DNA from: Leptolyngbya sp. NIES-3755
GTDB taxonomy: Bacteria > Cyanobacteriota > Cyanobacteriia > Leptolyngbyales > Leptolyngbyaceae
DNA: 64,000 nt
Direction of reading: 5' to 3'
Assembly (NCBI GenBank): GCA_001548435.1
Contig: AP017308.1
Location: 3,605,030-3,669,029 of the forward strand
A program made the translations under genes and the position numbers. The notes beneath the pieces were generated by a model, which had not been told where the DNA came from, ran no database searches, and saw only the letters and a program-made list of their open reading frames with translations. Numbering within the stretch: the stretch's first letter is position 1; each line of letters starts with the position of its first letter. Positions 1-8,418 of this stretch are shown in pieces.

Positions 1-108
1 TTTACCATCGGATGCTAATCTCCACTCGCCATTGATGTACATCTTGGCTTGTTTGATCGGGGGAGCGGGGAGTGCGATCGTGGAAATAGAGGTTGCAGTC
101 ATAGTCAT
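1..108 (-). CDS. Aldehyde dehydrogenase, N-terminal 36 residues (runs off left edge)
   Basis: Read on the minus strand from ATG at 108, with GGAG just upstream. The 36 visible residues end in MYINGEWRLASDGK, the usual opening of NAD(P)-dependent aldehyde dehydrogenases (YINGEW is the first beta strand of the family). The catalytic Cys and Glu lie outside the window, so substrate and integrity cannot be judged. It lies 104 nt downstream of an AraC regulator on the same strand, which could control it. An alternative start is the second ATG at 102. Confidence 0.7.
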   Translation of the reverse strand, partial: MTMTATSISTIALPAPPIKQAKMYINGEWRLASDGK

Positions 109-212
109 GTCTCCAATGAAGTGCTTGAGAGGTTGAACTGCTGAACTTAAGTCGAGCTTATCAGCAAGACTCGCGGTTGTCTTTTCGATTCTTTTGAAAA
201 TTGTTCGATTCT

Positions 213-1145
213 TTAGATCAACTTTCGATAAGCAGTTGGAGTTAGCCCCAATTGCTGACGAAATAGCTTGGTCAAGTGGCTTTGACTCGAAAAACCACAG
301 TGTAGGGCAATCTCTGCGATCGAGAAGTGAGTCGTTTTGAGCAATTCCTGAGCTTTTTGCAATCGCCGTTGAATCACAAACTGATAGGGCGAAACTCCGG
401 TAGACTGCTTAAATAAACTGGCAAAGTAGCACGAACTCAAGCCTAAATGTTGAGCTAAATCACTCAGTTGAATCTCCTGATCCAAATGATCCTGAATATA
501 AGCGATCGCTCGGTTCAGCATTACTTTAGATAAACGTTGAGCAGCAGGAGTTTTAGCAGGTCGAGTGACATAATGCTTCAGCAAGTGAGCCGCGAGTGCA
601 GTCGTCAGCGATTCAACATAGAAGAGATCGGTTTGGATAACATTACTTTCGTTCGTGGACTGTGAGAGTAGTTCTATTTTCAAAGCCATTCCAATGTGAT
701 AGATCAAGGGATCAAACGTTGGAAAGCGAGGAATCAGTTCAACTTGATCGGGCACGATCGAGTCGTGTGCCGACTGTGCAAGACGCAGTGGATCTAAGGT
801 CAATAACATAAACTCTGCGGGCTGATTCCAACAGACTTGATGGGGAGTGTGTGCCGGGACAATGACGATACCTCCCTCGACTAAATGTTCTGAATGAACC
901 TGATCATCTAACACTCGTTTGATTTTGATCGAATCCTGAGTCTGAGTCTGAAGCGTAATTTTATGTTGGGTAAAGCAGTATTCGGGAATTTCATAAGCGG
1001 AACAAGCATACTGCTCCAGCAGAATACCTTGCCATCCTGTTCCACGGCTGGAAAAGACAGGCGAATTTGGCAGAATCGGCGGTAATCGTTGAGGATGGCT
1101 TACAATCTGGCTCTGTGTGAGTTTTTGAGTTGCTAGATCAGACAT
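213..1145 (-). CDS. AraC-family transcriptional regulator
   Basis: 310-residue DNA-binding regulator. The last ~100 residues hold the two helix-turn-helix motifs of the AraC/XylS family, with hallmarks LSDLAQHLGLSSCYFASLFK, FSIAEIALHCGFSSQSHLTK and a closing FRQQLGLTPTAYRK. The N-terminal ~200 residues resemble a cupin-like sensing domain (VIVPAHTPHQV). I place the start at ATG 1145, preceded by AAGGGAG, rather than the TTG two codons earlier. The ligand is unknown. It is codirectional with the aldehyde dehydrogenase at the left edge. Two more AraC genes, one broken, lie within 4 kb, so this area has been a hotspot for such regulators. Confidence 0.9.
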   Translation of the reverse strand: MSDLATQKLTQSQIVSHPQRLPPILPNSPVFSSRGTGWQGILLEQYACSAYEIPEYCFTQHKITLQTQTQDSIKIKRVLDDQVHSEHLVEGGIVIVPAHTPHQVCWNQPAEFMLLTLDPLRLAQSAHDSIVPDQVELIPRFPTFDPLIYHIGMALKIELLSQSTNESNVIQTDLFYVESLTTALAAHLLKHYVTRPAKTPAAQRLSKVMLNRAIAYIQDHLDQEIQLSDLAQHLGLSSCYFASLFKQSTGVSPYQFVIQRRLQKAQELLKTTHFSIAEIALHCGFSSQSHLTKLFRQQLGLTPTAYRKLI

Positions 1146-1376
1146 TATCAAGAACTCCCTTCCGCTTTATCTCTATTCTTTTCGTGGATTGGATCTAATC
1201 TAACCACTACTCGTTCAGCGCAAACAAATGTGAAAAATCAACACTCAATGCAATGAACTGAAACATTGATCAGATCAAATATTTACTCATTCAGTTTTGG
1301 TAGATCGTCGATGACTTAATCGATCGCCCTCTTCAACGCCTCGAACTCCAATGCACATAAATAACGGCGTTCGTTG

Positions 1377-1619
1377 ATGACTGAACTTCTACGAGTCGCC
1401 CAAGAAGTTCGGATTTTTCCGCTGCTTAACCTTGACGAAGAGCCATCTCTGTATACGCAAACAGTCATTGAAACGTTGTCTGATCAGGGTTTTGCTGTAC
1501 AGGTGCAATCTGTTGCCTACGAATTTCAGAAGGGTGGCAATCAGATGTTGAAAGTTAATCGCAAACGGTCAGCCGCATCGCAATTCCAATGTGTCAGAAC
1601 AATGTCAAGCGATCGATGA
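1377..1619 (+). pseudogene. Remnant of a class I SAM-dependent methyltransferase C-terminus
   Basis: The reading frame contains VRIFPLL and YEFQKGGNQMLK, which I recognise as the C-terminal strand region of cyanobacterial SAM-dependent methyltransferases. The SAM-binding GxGxG part is absent. The frame is closed by a TAA at 1362-1364 just upstream, and the last ~20 residues do not look family-like. It is therefore a tail fragment with no likely function. Recognition is from memory of the family and no search was run. The following 260 nt hold nothing I can name. Confidence 0.5.
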
Positions 1620-1878
1620 ATTGCAAAGGGTATCTGTGTCCGGTGATTGGAACCGTTAGTCTGCAATTCCTCTTACATCCTCACGGTAATATGTAAGCGC
1701 TTATTTGATTAAACTCAGCGCTGAAGCGAGATCGCCGGAATTTCTGCCTTCAATGCAACGAGACGCGGCTGATTTTCAGGCGACAAGCGAAACTATCCAA
1801 GATGCAACAACGTTCAGTACCAAATTGTGCGCTAGTTCTGGGCTGGATCATGATTGCTTAGTGGATTGAGAGAGTTAA
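1620..1878. other. Decayed intergenic stretch, no gene recognised
   Basis: About 260 nt between the methyltransferase remnant and the hydrolase remnant. No frame gives a recognisable protein. Short open stretches here are broken by stops and probably derive from the lost N-terminal half of the downstream hydrolase. Confidence 0.4.
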
Positions 1879-2571
1879 GGCGAAACAGGCGAAAGCGGTG
1901 GAAAGCTACGCGATTTCGAGTCTCCGACTGCCAAGATTGCGGACATCAAGAATGCCATCTCCTATCTACAAACGGTGGATGCGGTGGATGCGAATCGCAT
2001 TGCAGGATTAGGGATTTGTGCGAGTGCAGGCTACATGACTTCGGTTGCAGCGGAAGACGATCGCCTCAAAGCATTGGTGACGGTTGCACCCTGGTTACAT
2101 AATTCTCAGATCGTGAACACAGTTTATGGAGGAGAAGCGGCAGTACAAAAGCTAATTGCGAAAGGCAAAGCAGCAGAAGCAAAATTCCAGCAAACAGGTC
2201 AGGTTGTGTCTGTGCCAGCAACGAGCAGAACTGATAAGAACTCACCAATGTTTGGAGAGGTTGACTACTATCAAAACCCTAAGCGTGGTGCAATTCCACA
2301 ATGGGACAATCGTTTTGCCGTTGCATCCTGGGCAGAATGGCTCACCTTTAACCCACTGCCTGAAGCGAAGAACATTCAGATCCCGACTCTGTTCATCCAC
2401 AGCGAAAAAGCTGCAATTCCCGATGGTGCGAAACAGTTCTTTGCGGCAATTCCGAGCCAGAATAAGCAGTTTGAATGGTTAGAAGGTCGCACACAGTTCG
2501 ATTTCTATGACCAACCTCAGACGGTCGATCGTGCCGTTGCGCTTACGGTGAACAAGCTGATACCAAATTGA
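1879..2571 (+). pseudogene. Alpha/beta hydrolase (YcjY/dienelactone hydrolase-like), N-terminus lost
   Basis: The open frame runs from just after a TAA at 1876-1878. It begins GETGESGGKLRDFESP, matching the segment before the nucleophile elbow in YcjY-type hydrolases. The elbow itself is GLGICASAGY (about residue 52 of the fragment), and a downstream TLFIHSEK holds the strand before the catalytic acid. The ~100 residues expected before this point are missing or out of frame. The last codons and the stop (Ile-Pro-Asn-TGA) are supplied by an inserted MITE; without it the frame would read Lys-Leu-Arg-Thr-Val-Leu-TAG. Probably non-functional, although GTG 1975 could start a short product. Confidence 0.7.
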
Positions 2572-2666
2572 TTTTTCATTGCTACAGATCCTCGCCCCCT
2601 AAATCCCCCATTCTGGGGGATTTAGGGGGCTGCCAGGATCTGTAGCAATGAAAAATCAATTTGGTA
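2561..2666. mobile_element. 106-bp palindromic MITE with IS630-like ends
   Basis: The outer arms 2561-2592 and 2635-2666 are perfect 32-bp inverted repeats (TACCAAATTGATT... inwards). Inside them 2594-2610 and 2614-2630 form a second perfect 17-bp inverted repeat around a TTC loop (CCCCCTAAATCCCCCA type, a common cyanobacterial repeat core). The element is flanked by TGA on both sides (2558-2560 and 2667-2669). Its ends TACCA...TGCTACAGAT match the ends of the IS630 element at 46288-47408, so it is probably a non-autonomous relative. Transcribed, it folds into one long hairpin that could also terminate the hydrolase transcript. Confidence 0.85.
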
Positions 2667-2694
2667 TGAGAACAGTCCTGTAGAGAACCTCACC

Positions 2695-3291
2695 ATGAAA
2701 CTATCTCGTCGCAATCTAGTCTGGCTCGGTGGTGCAAGCACAACAGGTTTTTTAGCTGCCCTGTTCACCGCTCAATCTCAATCTAATGCACAGGGAAACT
2801 CGAACACGATGACGGATCAAGCTGCCATTATCAATGCAGTGAATGGAATCGCCATCTTTGCGGATTTGCGCGACTGGAAACGGTGTCGTCAAAGTTTTAC
2901 GAATGAAGTGGAGTTCGACTACACAGCGATGACAGGCGGAAAGCCAACGACGATCGCAGCCGATCAGCAAATGCAGCAATGGTCACAGTTCTTCAACAGC
3001 ACGTTCAAGAATACACAGCATATTATCGGTAGTCATGTGGTCACGGTCAACGGCAACACAGCAACCTGTGTCTCGAACTTCCAAGCGCATCATACATATC
3101 TAGATGAGAAGAAAGGAACTTGGATTTTGAGTGGCGTTTACAATCACGATCTCGTTCGCGAAGGTAATGCCTGGAAGGTCGATGAGAATGTCGATCGCTT
3201 GGGAAACAGGCAATCGCCCTGGCTAATTCAAGCTTCTAATTCAACGAAACTAAGGAATGCAGAGTATGAGTTCAACACAATTTGGTTGTAG
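2695..3291 (+). CDS. Exported SnoaL/NTF2-like protein with Tat-type signal
   Basis: 198 residues. The start MKLSRRNLVWLGG followed by a hydrophobic stretch and SNAQG looks like a twin-arginine signal peptide, so export after folding is likely. The mature part (IINAVNGIAIFADLRDWKRC..., YNHDLVREGNAWKV) fits the SnoaL-like/NTF2 fold seen in small isomerases and binding proteins; which one cannot be told. The last ~25 residues (from NRQSPWL) do not look conserved and may reflect a frameshift. It lies 29 nt after the MITE; its promoter may overlap the MITE hairpin. Confidence 0.75.
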   Translation: MKLSRRNLVWLGGASTTGFLAALFTAQSQSNAQGNSNTMTDQAAIINAVNGIAIFADLRDWKRCRQSFTNEVEFDYTAMTGGKPTTIAADQQMQQWSQFFNSTFKNTQHIIGSHVVTVNGNTATCVSNFQAHHTYLDEKKGTWILSGVYNHDLVREGNAWKVDENVDRLGNRQSPWLIQASNSTKLRNAEYEFNTIWL

Positions 3292-3320
3292 ATGGCGGAT
3301 TTACAGCCGTTCAGAAGTGA

Positions 3321-4160
3321 TCAATCGCGAAACTGCTTCGGGGTCATGCCCAGAGCCTTTCGGAACTGGGCAATAAAATGACTCTGATTCGAGAAACCCA
3401 CTTGATAGGCAACTTCAGCGATCGACAATCGAGTAGCAGACAGCAGAACTTTAGCTCGATCGATGCGGCGACTCAAAACATAGCGATGCGGCGGTTCTCC
3501 GATCGCGCTTTTGAATGCTCGTGCAAAGTGGAACTGACTCATTGGGACTAATGCGGCTAACTGTGCGATCGACAATTCTTCTGCTAAATTGTCCTCGATG
3601 TAATCCTTCAATCGTTTGACTGTCAAATCGTCCAGTGCTCCGGTTTGAACAACGGGTTGGGCATTTTGAGGCGCATAGTTCCGTAGCAGATGAACCGCTA
3701 ATAGATTTCGGATTGACTCAACGTAAAGATTGCTAGCAATTCCAGTTTGACTGAGTTCAGACCGAAGCAACTGAGCTACATTCGTCAGCATCGCATCCTG
3801 AAACATCACTCGATGCTCTAATCCTGTGACGCTCGACAATCCATTCTCGGTTGCAATTTGTTCCAATAGAGTTGTTTCTATATCCAGGTTGACATATTCG
3901 CTCGATTTGTGGCGCTCGTGCCAGACGAATTCGCGATCGCCATACAGCAAAACAGTTCCAGCGGGCAAAGCAGTGGTTTGCTTTGTGCCATCGACTGACC
4001 AAGTAACGCGATCATGCGGAGCCAAAATCACACTCAGCGTCCGCTTTGGAATAGAAAAATCAAAGTCGCCCGTCGCATCCAATCGACCATATTCGACAGT
4101 CAATCCATCCCATTCAGATTTTACGATAGTCGCTTCTGGTAAGGCGTTCGCGTCTTGCAT
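3321..4160 (-). CDS. AraC-family transcriptional regulator
   Basis: 279 residues from ATG 4160 (a TTG nine codons upstream is possible; neither has a strong ribosome site). The C-terminal ~100 residues carry the double helix-turn-helix: LSIAQLAALVPMSQFHFARA and LSIAEVAYQVGFSNQSHFIA, ending FRKALGMTPKQFR. The N-terminal half resembles the effector domain of stress/carbonyl-type AraC proteins. It converges with the SnoaL-like gene. Target and ligand are unknown. Confidence 0.88.
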   Translation of the reverse strand: MQDANALPEATIVKSEWDGLTVEYGRLDATGDFDFSIPKRTLSVILAPHDRVTWSVDGTKQTTALPAGTVLLYGDREFVWHERHKSSEYVNLDIETTLLEQIATENGLSSVTGLEHRVMFQDAMLTNVAQLLRSELSQTGIASNLYVESIRNLLAVHLLRNYAPQNAQPVVQTGALDDLTVKRLKDYIEDNLAEELSIAQLAALVPMSQFHFARAFKSAIGEPPHRYVLSRRIDRAKVLLSATRLSIAEVAYQVGFSNQSHFIAQFRKALGMTPKQFRD

Positions 4161-4322
4161 GGTCGTTCGATTTTGGAATTTCTTCAAGATTAATCGATTT
4201 TACGAAATTCGGCTACGTTGCACAGTCCGCAAGATTACAACAGAGTCGCGCAAGAAATGGGTATCCTCAGCCGCGAGAGTTTTCTAAAGTGAGAGAGCAT
4301 CAAACCCATCCGAGCGATTCCA

Positions 4323-4712
4323 ATGACCTTTGATTTAAGTCATCTAAGAATCTCAAGTACAGATCTCTCGATCGAGTATTCGACTGCTACGATTCAAGAT
4401 GCTGCCTGGATTGTCGCTGTCTGGATCTCCTGTACTTGTGCCGAGGAAACAATACTCGATTCGATCGCTGTGAATCAATTATCGATTCTGCTCAGTCCTG
4501 TGCGATTTCAGCAAATTACTGCAATCTCGCCCTTAAGCAGTCTTTACGAAGCAGAAGTCAGTGATCCTTGTGTGCTGCATCTCGTCCAACTTTTACGATC
4601 GGAGATGCAGCACCCGAAAATTCTGAGTCAACTGTATGTTGCTTCGATCGTGAATGTGCTTGTGCTGCATGTTGTGAAGGCGCGATCGTTAGAAATTGAG
4701 TCACTCAACTGA
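4323..4712 (+). pseudogene. Truncated AraC-type regulator lacking its DNA-binding domain
   Basis: 129 residues. The segment DPCVLHLVQLLRSEM and the following SQLYVASIVNVLVLHVVK match the linker just before the helix-turn-helix in AraC proteins such as the neighbour at 3321-4160. The protein stops where the DNA-binding domain should begin. It is best read as a 3'-deleted copy. A free sensing domain acting as a modulator is conceivable but unsupported. Confidence 0.6.
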
Positions 4713-4721
4713 CAACAGACG

Positions 4722-5745
4722 TTAAGCTGTGTAGCTGGCATTAAAACCGAGTGCGTTGTCGATCGTGGTTCCTGAAATCGTTTTAGCCGCATCACTGGCG
4801 AGAAAGAGCGCAGTTTGAGCCACATCCATTGGCTCTATTGCTCCAGCTTTACCCAGTGGACTAATTGGATCGATCAGCTTGTTCTGCGGCAGTGGTTACC
4901 CCCATCGATCGCATTTGCCCTTCGCTACGATACAGAGGCGTATTCACTGCACCCGGCGCGGTAGCTCCGCTTCACGAAGTGTTCGCATTCACAGCAATGT
5001 TGTATTTTCCCAGTTCTTGAGCCGCCTGCTTGGTCATGCCAATCACAGCCCATTTCGAGGAAGTATACGCTCCATTCCCGGCAAATCCTGCTCTGCCGCC
5101 AACGGATGCTAGATTGATGATGCGTCCACCACTGCGCTGTTTGAGAAATGGAATGGCGACCTTTGCTGTGTTGAAGACCCCGTGAACATTGACATCGTAG
5201 ACATCATTCCACTGTTGGGGCGTTCCCTCTTCAAAGCTATGCCAAGCACAATAGCCAGCATTGGCAACCACAATATCAATTCCGCCGAGTTCTCGATTCG
5301 TGCGTTCAGCAGCAGCCTGCCTCGCAACTAAGTCTCGAACATCCACTTGAATTTGCACAACCTTTGTCCCGTAGCGTTTCACCGCTGCAACTGCTTGATT
5401 GAACTCTGTCATATTTGCCACGCGATAGCCTTTGGTGGAGTTTAATCGGCTAGGGTCAGCGATATCAAGCATCGCAATGTTCGCTCCATTTGCTGCGAAG
5501 AGTTCAGCAATTGCGCGTCCAATCCCACGCGCTGCTCCTGTGATAAATGCAACTTTGCCCGTCAGCAGTTGATTTGCAGAAGAACGCTCTCTTGGCTGTT
5601 GGGCGATCGCTTCTGTTCGGTCTTGATCTCGACCATGAACAATCACATAGGCTTCTTCCTGTGCCAGAGACATTGCAATCTCCGCCCCAGTTCCAGCGCT
5701 AGATCCCGTGACTAGCACACGCTTACCTGCTAGTCGCAAATCCAT
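4722..5745 (-). pseudogene. Chimeric, frameshifted short-chain dehydrogenase/reductase
   Basis: From ATG 5745 the frame opens with one SDR N-terminus (LAGKRVLVTGSSAGTGAEIA, then VIVHGRDQDRTE). After ~55 residues a second complete SDR N-terminus follows (GKVAFITGAARGIGRAIAEL), with NAG, SSKWAVIG and the YTSSK catalytic Tyr-Lys region. The frame stops at 4972. The rest of the SDR continues in other frames: PGAVNTPLYRSEGQMRS, then after another shift near 4862 PLGKAGAIEPMDVAQTALF up to TAA at 4722. A short GC-rich insert near 4955-4975 causes the first shift. Two SDR genes were fused by deletion and the product then decayed. Confidence 0.75.
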
Positions 5746-5761
5746 TTTAGTTACCTCCTAG

Positions 5762-5872
5762 TTAGCCAGCAGGACTAGAGTACACTTCACCGCCATCGAC
5801 CAAAATTTCTGCTCCCGTGACGAAAGCAGCTAAATCGCTGACTAACACCAAAACCATCCGAGCAATGTCATC
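5762..5872 (-). pseudogene. C-terminal remnant of another SDR
   Basis: 36 codons ending in stop 5762-5764. They read DDIARMVLVLVSDLAAFVTG and then AEILVDGGEVYSSPAG, the standard C-terminus of a classical SDR (TG.E..VDGG). It lies just upstream of the chimeric SDR on the same strand, whose first ~55 residues may come from the same lost gene. Confidence 0.7.
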
Positions 5873-5875
5873 ATG

Positions 5876-6168
5876 GTGTTTTTGACTCTAGCAGCACAGT
5901 ATGAAAGCTACGTTGATCCCTTCATTATTCTGCTAACAGTTCCTTTAGCATTGTTAGGAGCATTGGGAGCGCTCGCACTGCGAGAATTAAACAATGATGT
6001 GTATGCCAACGTCGCTGATGCTGATCGGACTTGCGAGTAAAAACGCGATTCTGATTGTGAAGTTTGCCAATCAAGCTCTAGAACATCAAGGCGTGTCGGT
6101 AACACAAGCAGCCCTCACAGCGGCACGAGAACGATTTCGTCCGATCGTCATGACTTCGAGTGCTTCTC
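5876..6168 (+). pseudogene. Internal fragment of an RND efflux pump (AcrB-type)
   Basis: In one frame VFLTLAAQYESYVDPFIILL and TVPLALLGALGALAL, then in a second frame MLIGLASKNAILIVKFANQ and AARERFRPIVMTS. These are consecutive transmembrane segments 10-11 and the following loop of HAE-type RND transporters. The frames join near 6006-6020, where a few residues are missing. Both ends of the ~1,000-residue protein are absent. It is squeezed between an SDR remnant and the intact aldo/keto reductase, whose 3' end abuts it. Confidence 0.8.
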
Positions 6169-6171
6169 TGA

Positions 6172-7122
6172 TCAACCAGCCATCAACTGCTGAAGGCGTT
6201 GGGGTTCCTCCCCCAGCCATTGCGGGTGTTGAGCCGTTCCATCAAAGATTGAAGAGGTTTTGAACGGTTCAAACTCGCCCCGCGCCCCAGATTGTGCCGT
6301 TTTTTCTAACAACGCTTGCACCTGCTCATCGGTCATCGGCTGAAAAGTTCGGACTGCTTCAAACGCTTGATCCAGAATCTCTAAACTGTCTACCCCAGTA
6401 ATCACCACCGAAGTTGGTAGATTCAAAGCATAGTGGAGGCATTCGATCGGGGTCACAGTGTTCGATCGTAGCAGAATTCCATTTGCTAAACTCTTCATCC
6501 CCAAAATGCCAATGTTGCGCTTGACCAGTTCGGGTACAACGAGCTTGGCAAAACTGCGATAGTGGGCATCCATTACATTCAGTGGCATCTGGGCTGTATC
6601 AAACTGAAAATCGTGCTGATCTGCGACTTCTAGCATGTGCAGATGAATTGCAGGGTCTTTATGTCCAGTGAAGCCAATGTAGCGAACCTTCCCCGCTTGT
6701 TTAGCTTCTAGAACAGCAGTGAGCGCGCCTTCTGGGTCAAAAATGCGATGGGGGTCTTCAAATCGAATAATTTCATGAAATTGCACCAGATCAACGTGAT
6801 CGACTTGCAAGCGTTGAAGCGATTCATTGAGTTGCTGGGCGGCTTCAGTTTTGGATCGACCATCAATCTTGGTCATGAGAAATACTTTGTCTCGATCGCC
6901 TTCCCGCAGTGCCTTGCCCATGCGAATCTCACTCATTCCATCGTTGTAATCCCAGCAATTGTCCATAAAAGTAATGCCGCGATCGATGGCAGTATGAACA
7001 ATCCGGATCGCCAGAGATTCATCCACATGGGGTAAGCTGAGATGCCACCCGCCGAGTCCGATCGCAGACACCCTTTCTCCAGTGCGACCTAGTTCGCGAT
7101 AGAGCATTTCTGAAGTTGACAT
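6172..7122 (-). CDS. Aldo/keto reductase
   Basis: 316 residues, full length for the family. The catalytic tetrad is visible: Asp54 and Tyr59 in MDNCWDYN, Lys85 in LMTKID and His116 in VQFHE. NADPH-dependent reduction of carbonyl substrates in the cytoplasm is expected; the substrate cannot be read. Starts at ATG 7122. It is the only clearly intact enzyme in the first 8 kb. Its 3' end runs against the RND fragment, and the last residues (PQRLQQLMAG) may have been altered by that junction. Confidence 0.9.
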   Translation of the reverse strand: MSTSEMLYRELGRTGERVSAIGLGGWHLSLPHVDESLAIRIVHTAIDRGITFMDNCWDYNDGMSEIRMGKALREGDRDKVFLMTKIDGRSKTEAAQQLNESLQRLQVDHVDLVQFHEIIRFEDPHRIFDPEGALTAVLEAKQAGKVRYIGFTGHKDPAIHLHMLEVADQHDFQFDTAQMPLNVMDAHYRSFAKLVVPELVKRNIGILGMKSLANGILLRSNTVTPIECLHYALNLPTSVVITGVDSLEILDQAFEAVRTFQPMTDEQVQALLEKTAQSGARGEFEPFKTSSIFDGTAQHPQWLGEEPQRLQQLMAG

Positions 7123-7296
7123 GATAGGTTTCTATGCCTCTAGACGAGTGACGCTCTTTAGTCTAGGGTGAACCTTTTCGGTTATCCTGCTACTTCTGAC
7201 GGATTTGTTTTGCTATGGTTTGAGCCGTTGGTTCTGAGTGTTGCAGCGCTTAAAAACTGCTAAAAATGCACTAACAACAATGACAGAGAGCTAATA

Positions 7297-7401
7297 ATGC
7301 CGACACTCGAATCTCTACAACGCCAAATTGCTACCGCTCAAGATCTACAATTGGTGGTCAAAACCGTAAAGCAAGAGAAGCTTACAGAACTCTATCTATA
7401 G
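7297..7401 (+). pseudogene. First 34 codons of an alternate F1 ATPase gamma subunit
   Basis: ATG 7297 begins MPTLESLQRQIATAQDLQLV followed by VKTVKQ. This is the N-terminal helix of ATP synthase gamma subunits, closest in my memory to the alternate (N-type, Na+-linked) ATPase of cyanobacteria. After ~26 residues the match fails and a TAG follows at 7399-7401. It must be a leftover of a deleted operon; no other atp genes are present. Confidence 0.5.
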
Positions 7402-7704
7402 ATGCAGATCTGATAGTAACTGACCTTAGATTTTATACTTCTTAAACCTTGTATTTAAGAACGATTGACTTATTTATCGCTATCTCACAACTATAGATTG
7501 CTTTCAAGAAAGTTAGTGATCAAATGGTTTGAGATCATACAATTAGGCAGTTAGCTTCGATCGACTCATTAAACAGCTTCAGAACTAGCGCAGTCATCTT
7601 TGGACTGTTTCTAGATCCTCTACAAAAGTTGCTTACCTTAATAACATCTCACAAAATAGAACTATGGTCGTTTCAACATCTCTTCAAACCACTCATCGCT
7701 CTAT
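7402..7704. other. 303-nt gap, nothing recognised
   Basis: AT-rich sequence with no open frame of note, no hairpin with a T tract that I can identify, and no tRNA-like cloverleaf. Confidence 0.4.
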
Positions 7705-7857
7705 TCACAGGCAGATATGATCACAAGCCGCATGATCTTGACTCTGCGACAGACAGTCATTAACGGTGTTGAGACAAATGCTATGGCAGTCTAGACAACT
7801 CTGGATGCACTGCTGCATATCTGTATCAATTCGATTGAAAGCCAGTTGTTGAATCAT
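7705..7857 (-). pseudogene. Truncated four-helix-bundle copper-binding protein (DUF326)
   Basis: From ATG 7857 the product contains DMQQCIQSCLDCHSICLNTV followed by CLSQSQDHAACDHICL. The CxxxCxxC pattern is the first helix pair of DUF326/Csp copper-storage proteins, usually ~105-120 residues. Here the frame ends after ~50 residues, so the second half with its further Cys rows is missing. Probably non-functional. A longer frame reaches back to 7944 but adds nothing family-like. Confidence 0.6.
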
Positions 7858-7944
7858 GTGTGAGTTCCTGATAGCATGAGTTGGTGTGATTGAAGCGATT
7901 GCTAGAAAATCAAACCTACTCCAAGGTTTCATGCTAGGTATCAT

Positions 7945-8347
7945 GATCCCCTAAACCTTTTACCCAATGGTAGATCGACGGTTTAACATTACTTGTCTTA
8001 CATTGGCAAATCTAGCTTCAGTTAAAGTATTGGTCGTCAAAATATTCCTGCAATTCTCGCAACTTCAATCCTGCATAATCCATCTTCTGCTGCACCTGTT
8101 AGGGACTTGCCGCGAAATTGAATCCCGCTGTCAATTGCACAACCCGCGGAGTTGCCTCGATTAGCTCGGAGCTAAACCTCCGGGTGGGACAATGCCGAGA
8201 ACGAGGAGGCTTTCTCTAGGAGCTTATTTACAGTCAACTCCCTTACTTCTCAAAATGACCCTAACATCGTCCTCGACGAAGCTTGGCAGATTGTCAAAGC
8301 AACCGCGCTCCAGACGGCAAAATGATCCTCAAAAAAGTTGACGTTTC
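7945..8347. other. Gap upstream of the PadR operator, no gene supported
   Basis: A 65-codon plus-strand frame (7967-8164) lacks a ribosome site and family features. On the minus strand about 20 codons near 8020-8085 read MDYAGLKLRELQEYFDDQYF, too short to name. At 8240-8325 the plus strand reads DPNIVLDEAWQIVKA, possibly the end of a lost gene. No function is assigned. Confidence 0.4.
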
Positions 8348-8397
8348 CGATATATCGCGATAGATTAGTTCTAGAACAAAAACGATATATCGTGATA
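8348..8397 (+). promoter_or_regulatory. Paired operator-like repeats in front of padR
   Basis: Two 15-bp copies, CGATATATCGCGATA (8348-8362) and CGATATATCGTGATA (8383-8397), differ at one base and start 35 bp apart. Each contains short palindromes (TATCGCGATA; ACGATATATCGT). They end 22 nt before the ATG of the PadR gene. PadR proteins typically bind such dyads and repress themselves, so autoregulation is a good inference. Confidence 0.65.
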
Positions 8398-8418
8398 CAT
8401 CAAACAAAGGAGTTCAAT

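Noticed and set aside
1854-2102. 82-codon plus-strand frame overlapping the hydrolase remnant
   Set aside because: The real coding frame (GESGGKLRDFESP...) is the other one; this frame is Cys/Arg-rich noise.
2560-2667. Simple intrinsic terminator
   Set aside because: Too long and too perfect for a terminator alone, flanked by a direct TGA repeat and sharing ends with an IS; better described as a MITE that may also terminate transcription.
7967-8164. 65-codon plus-strand frame before padR
   Set aside because: Leu-rich chance translation without start signals, in a decayed stretch.
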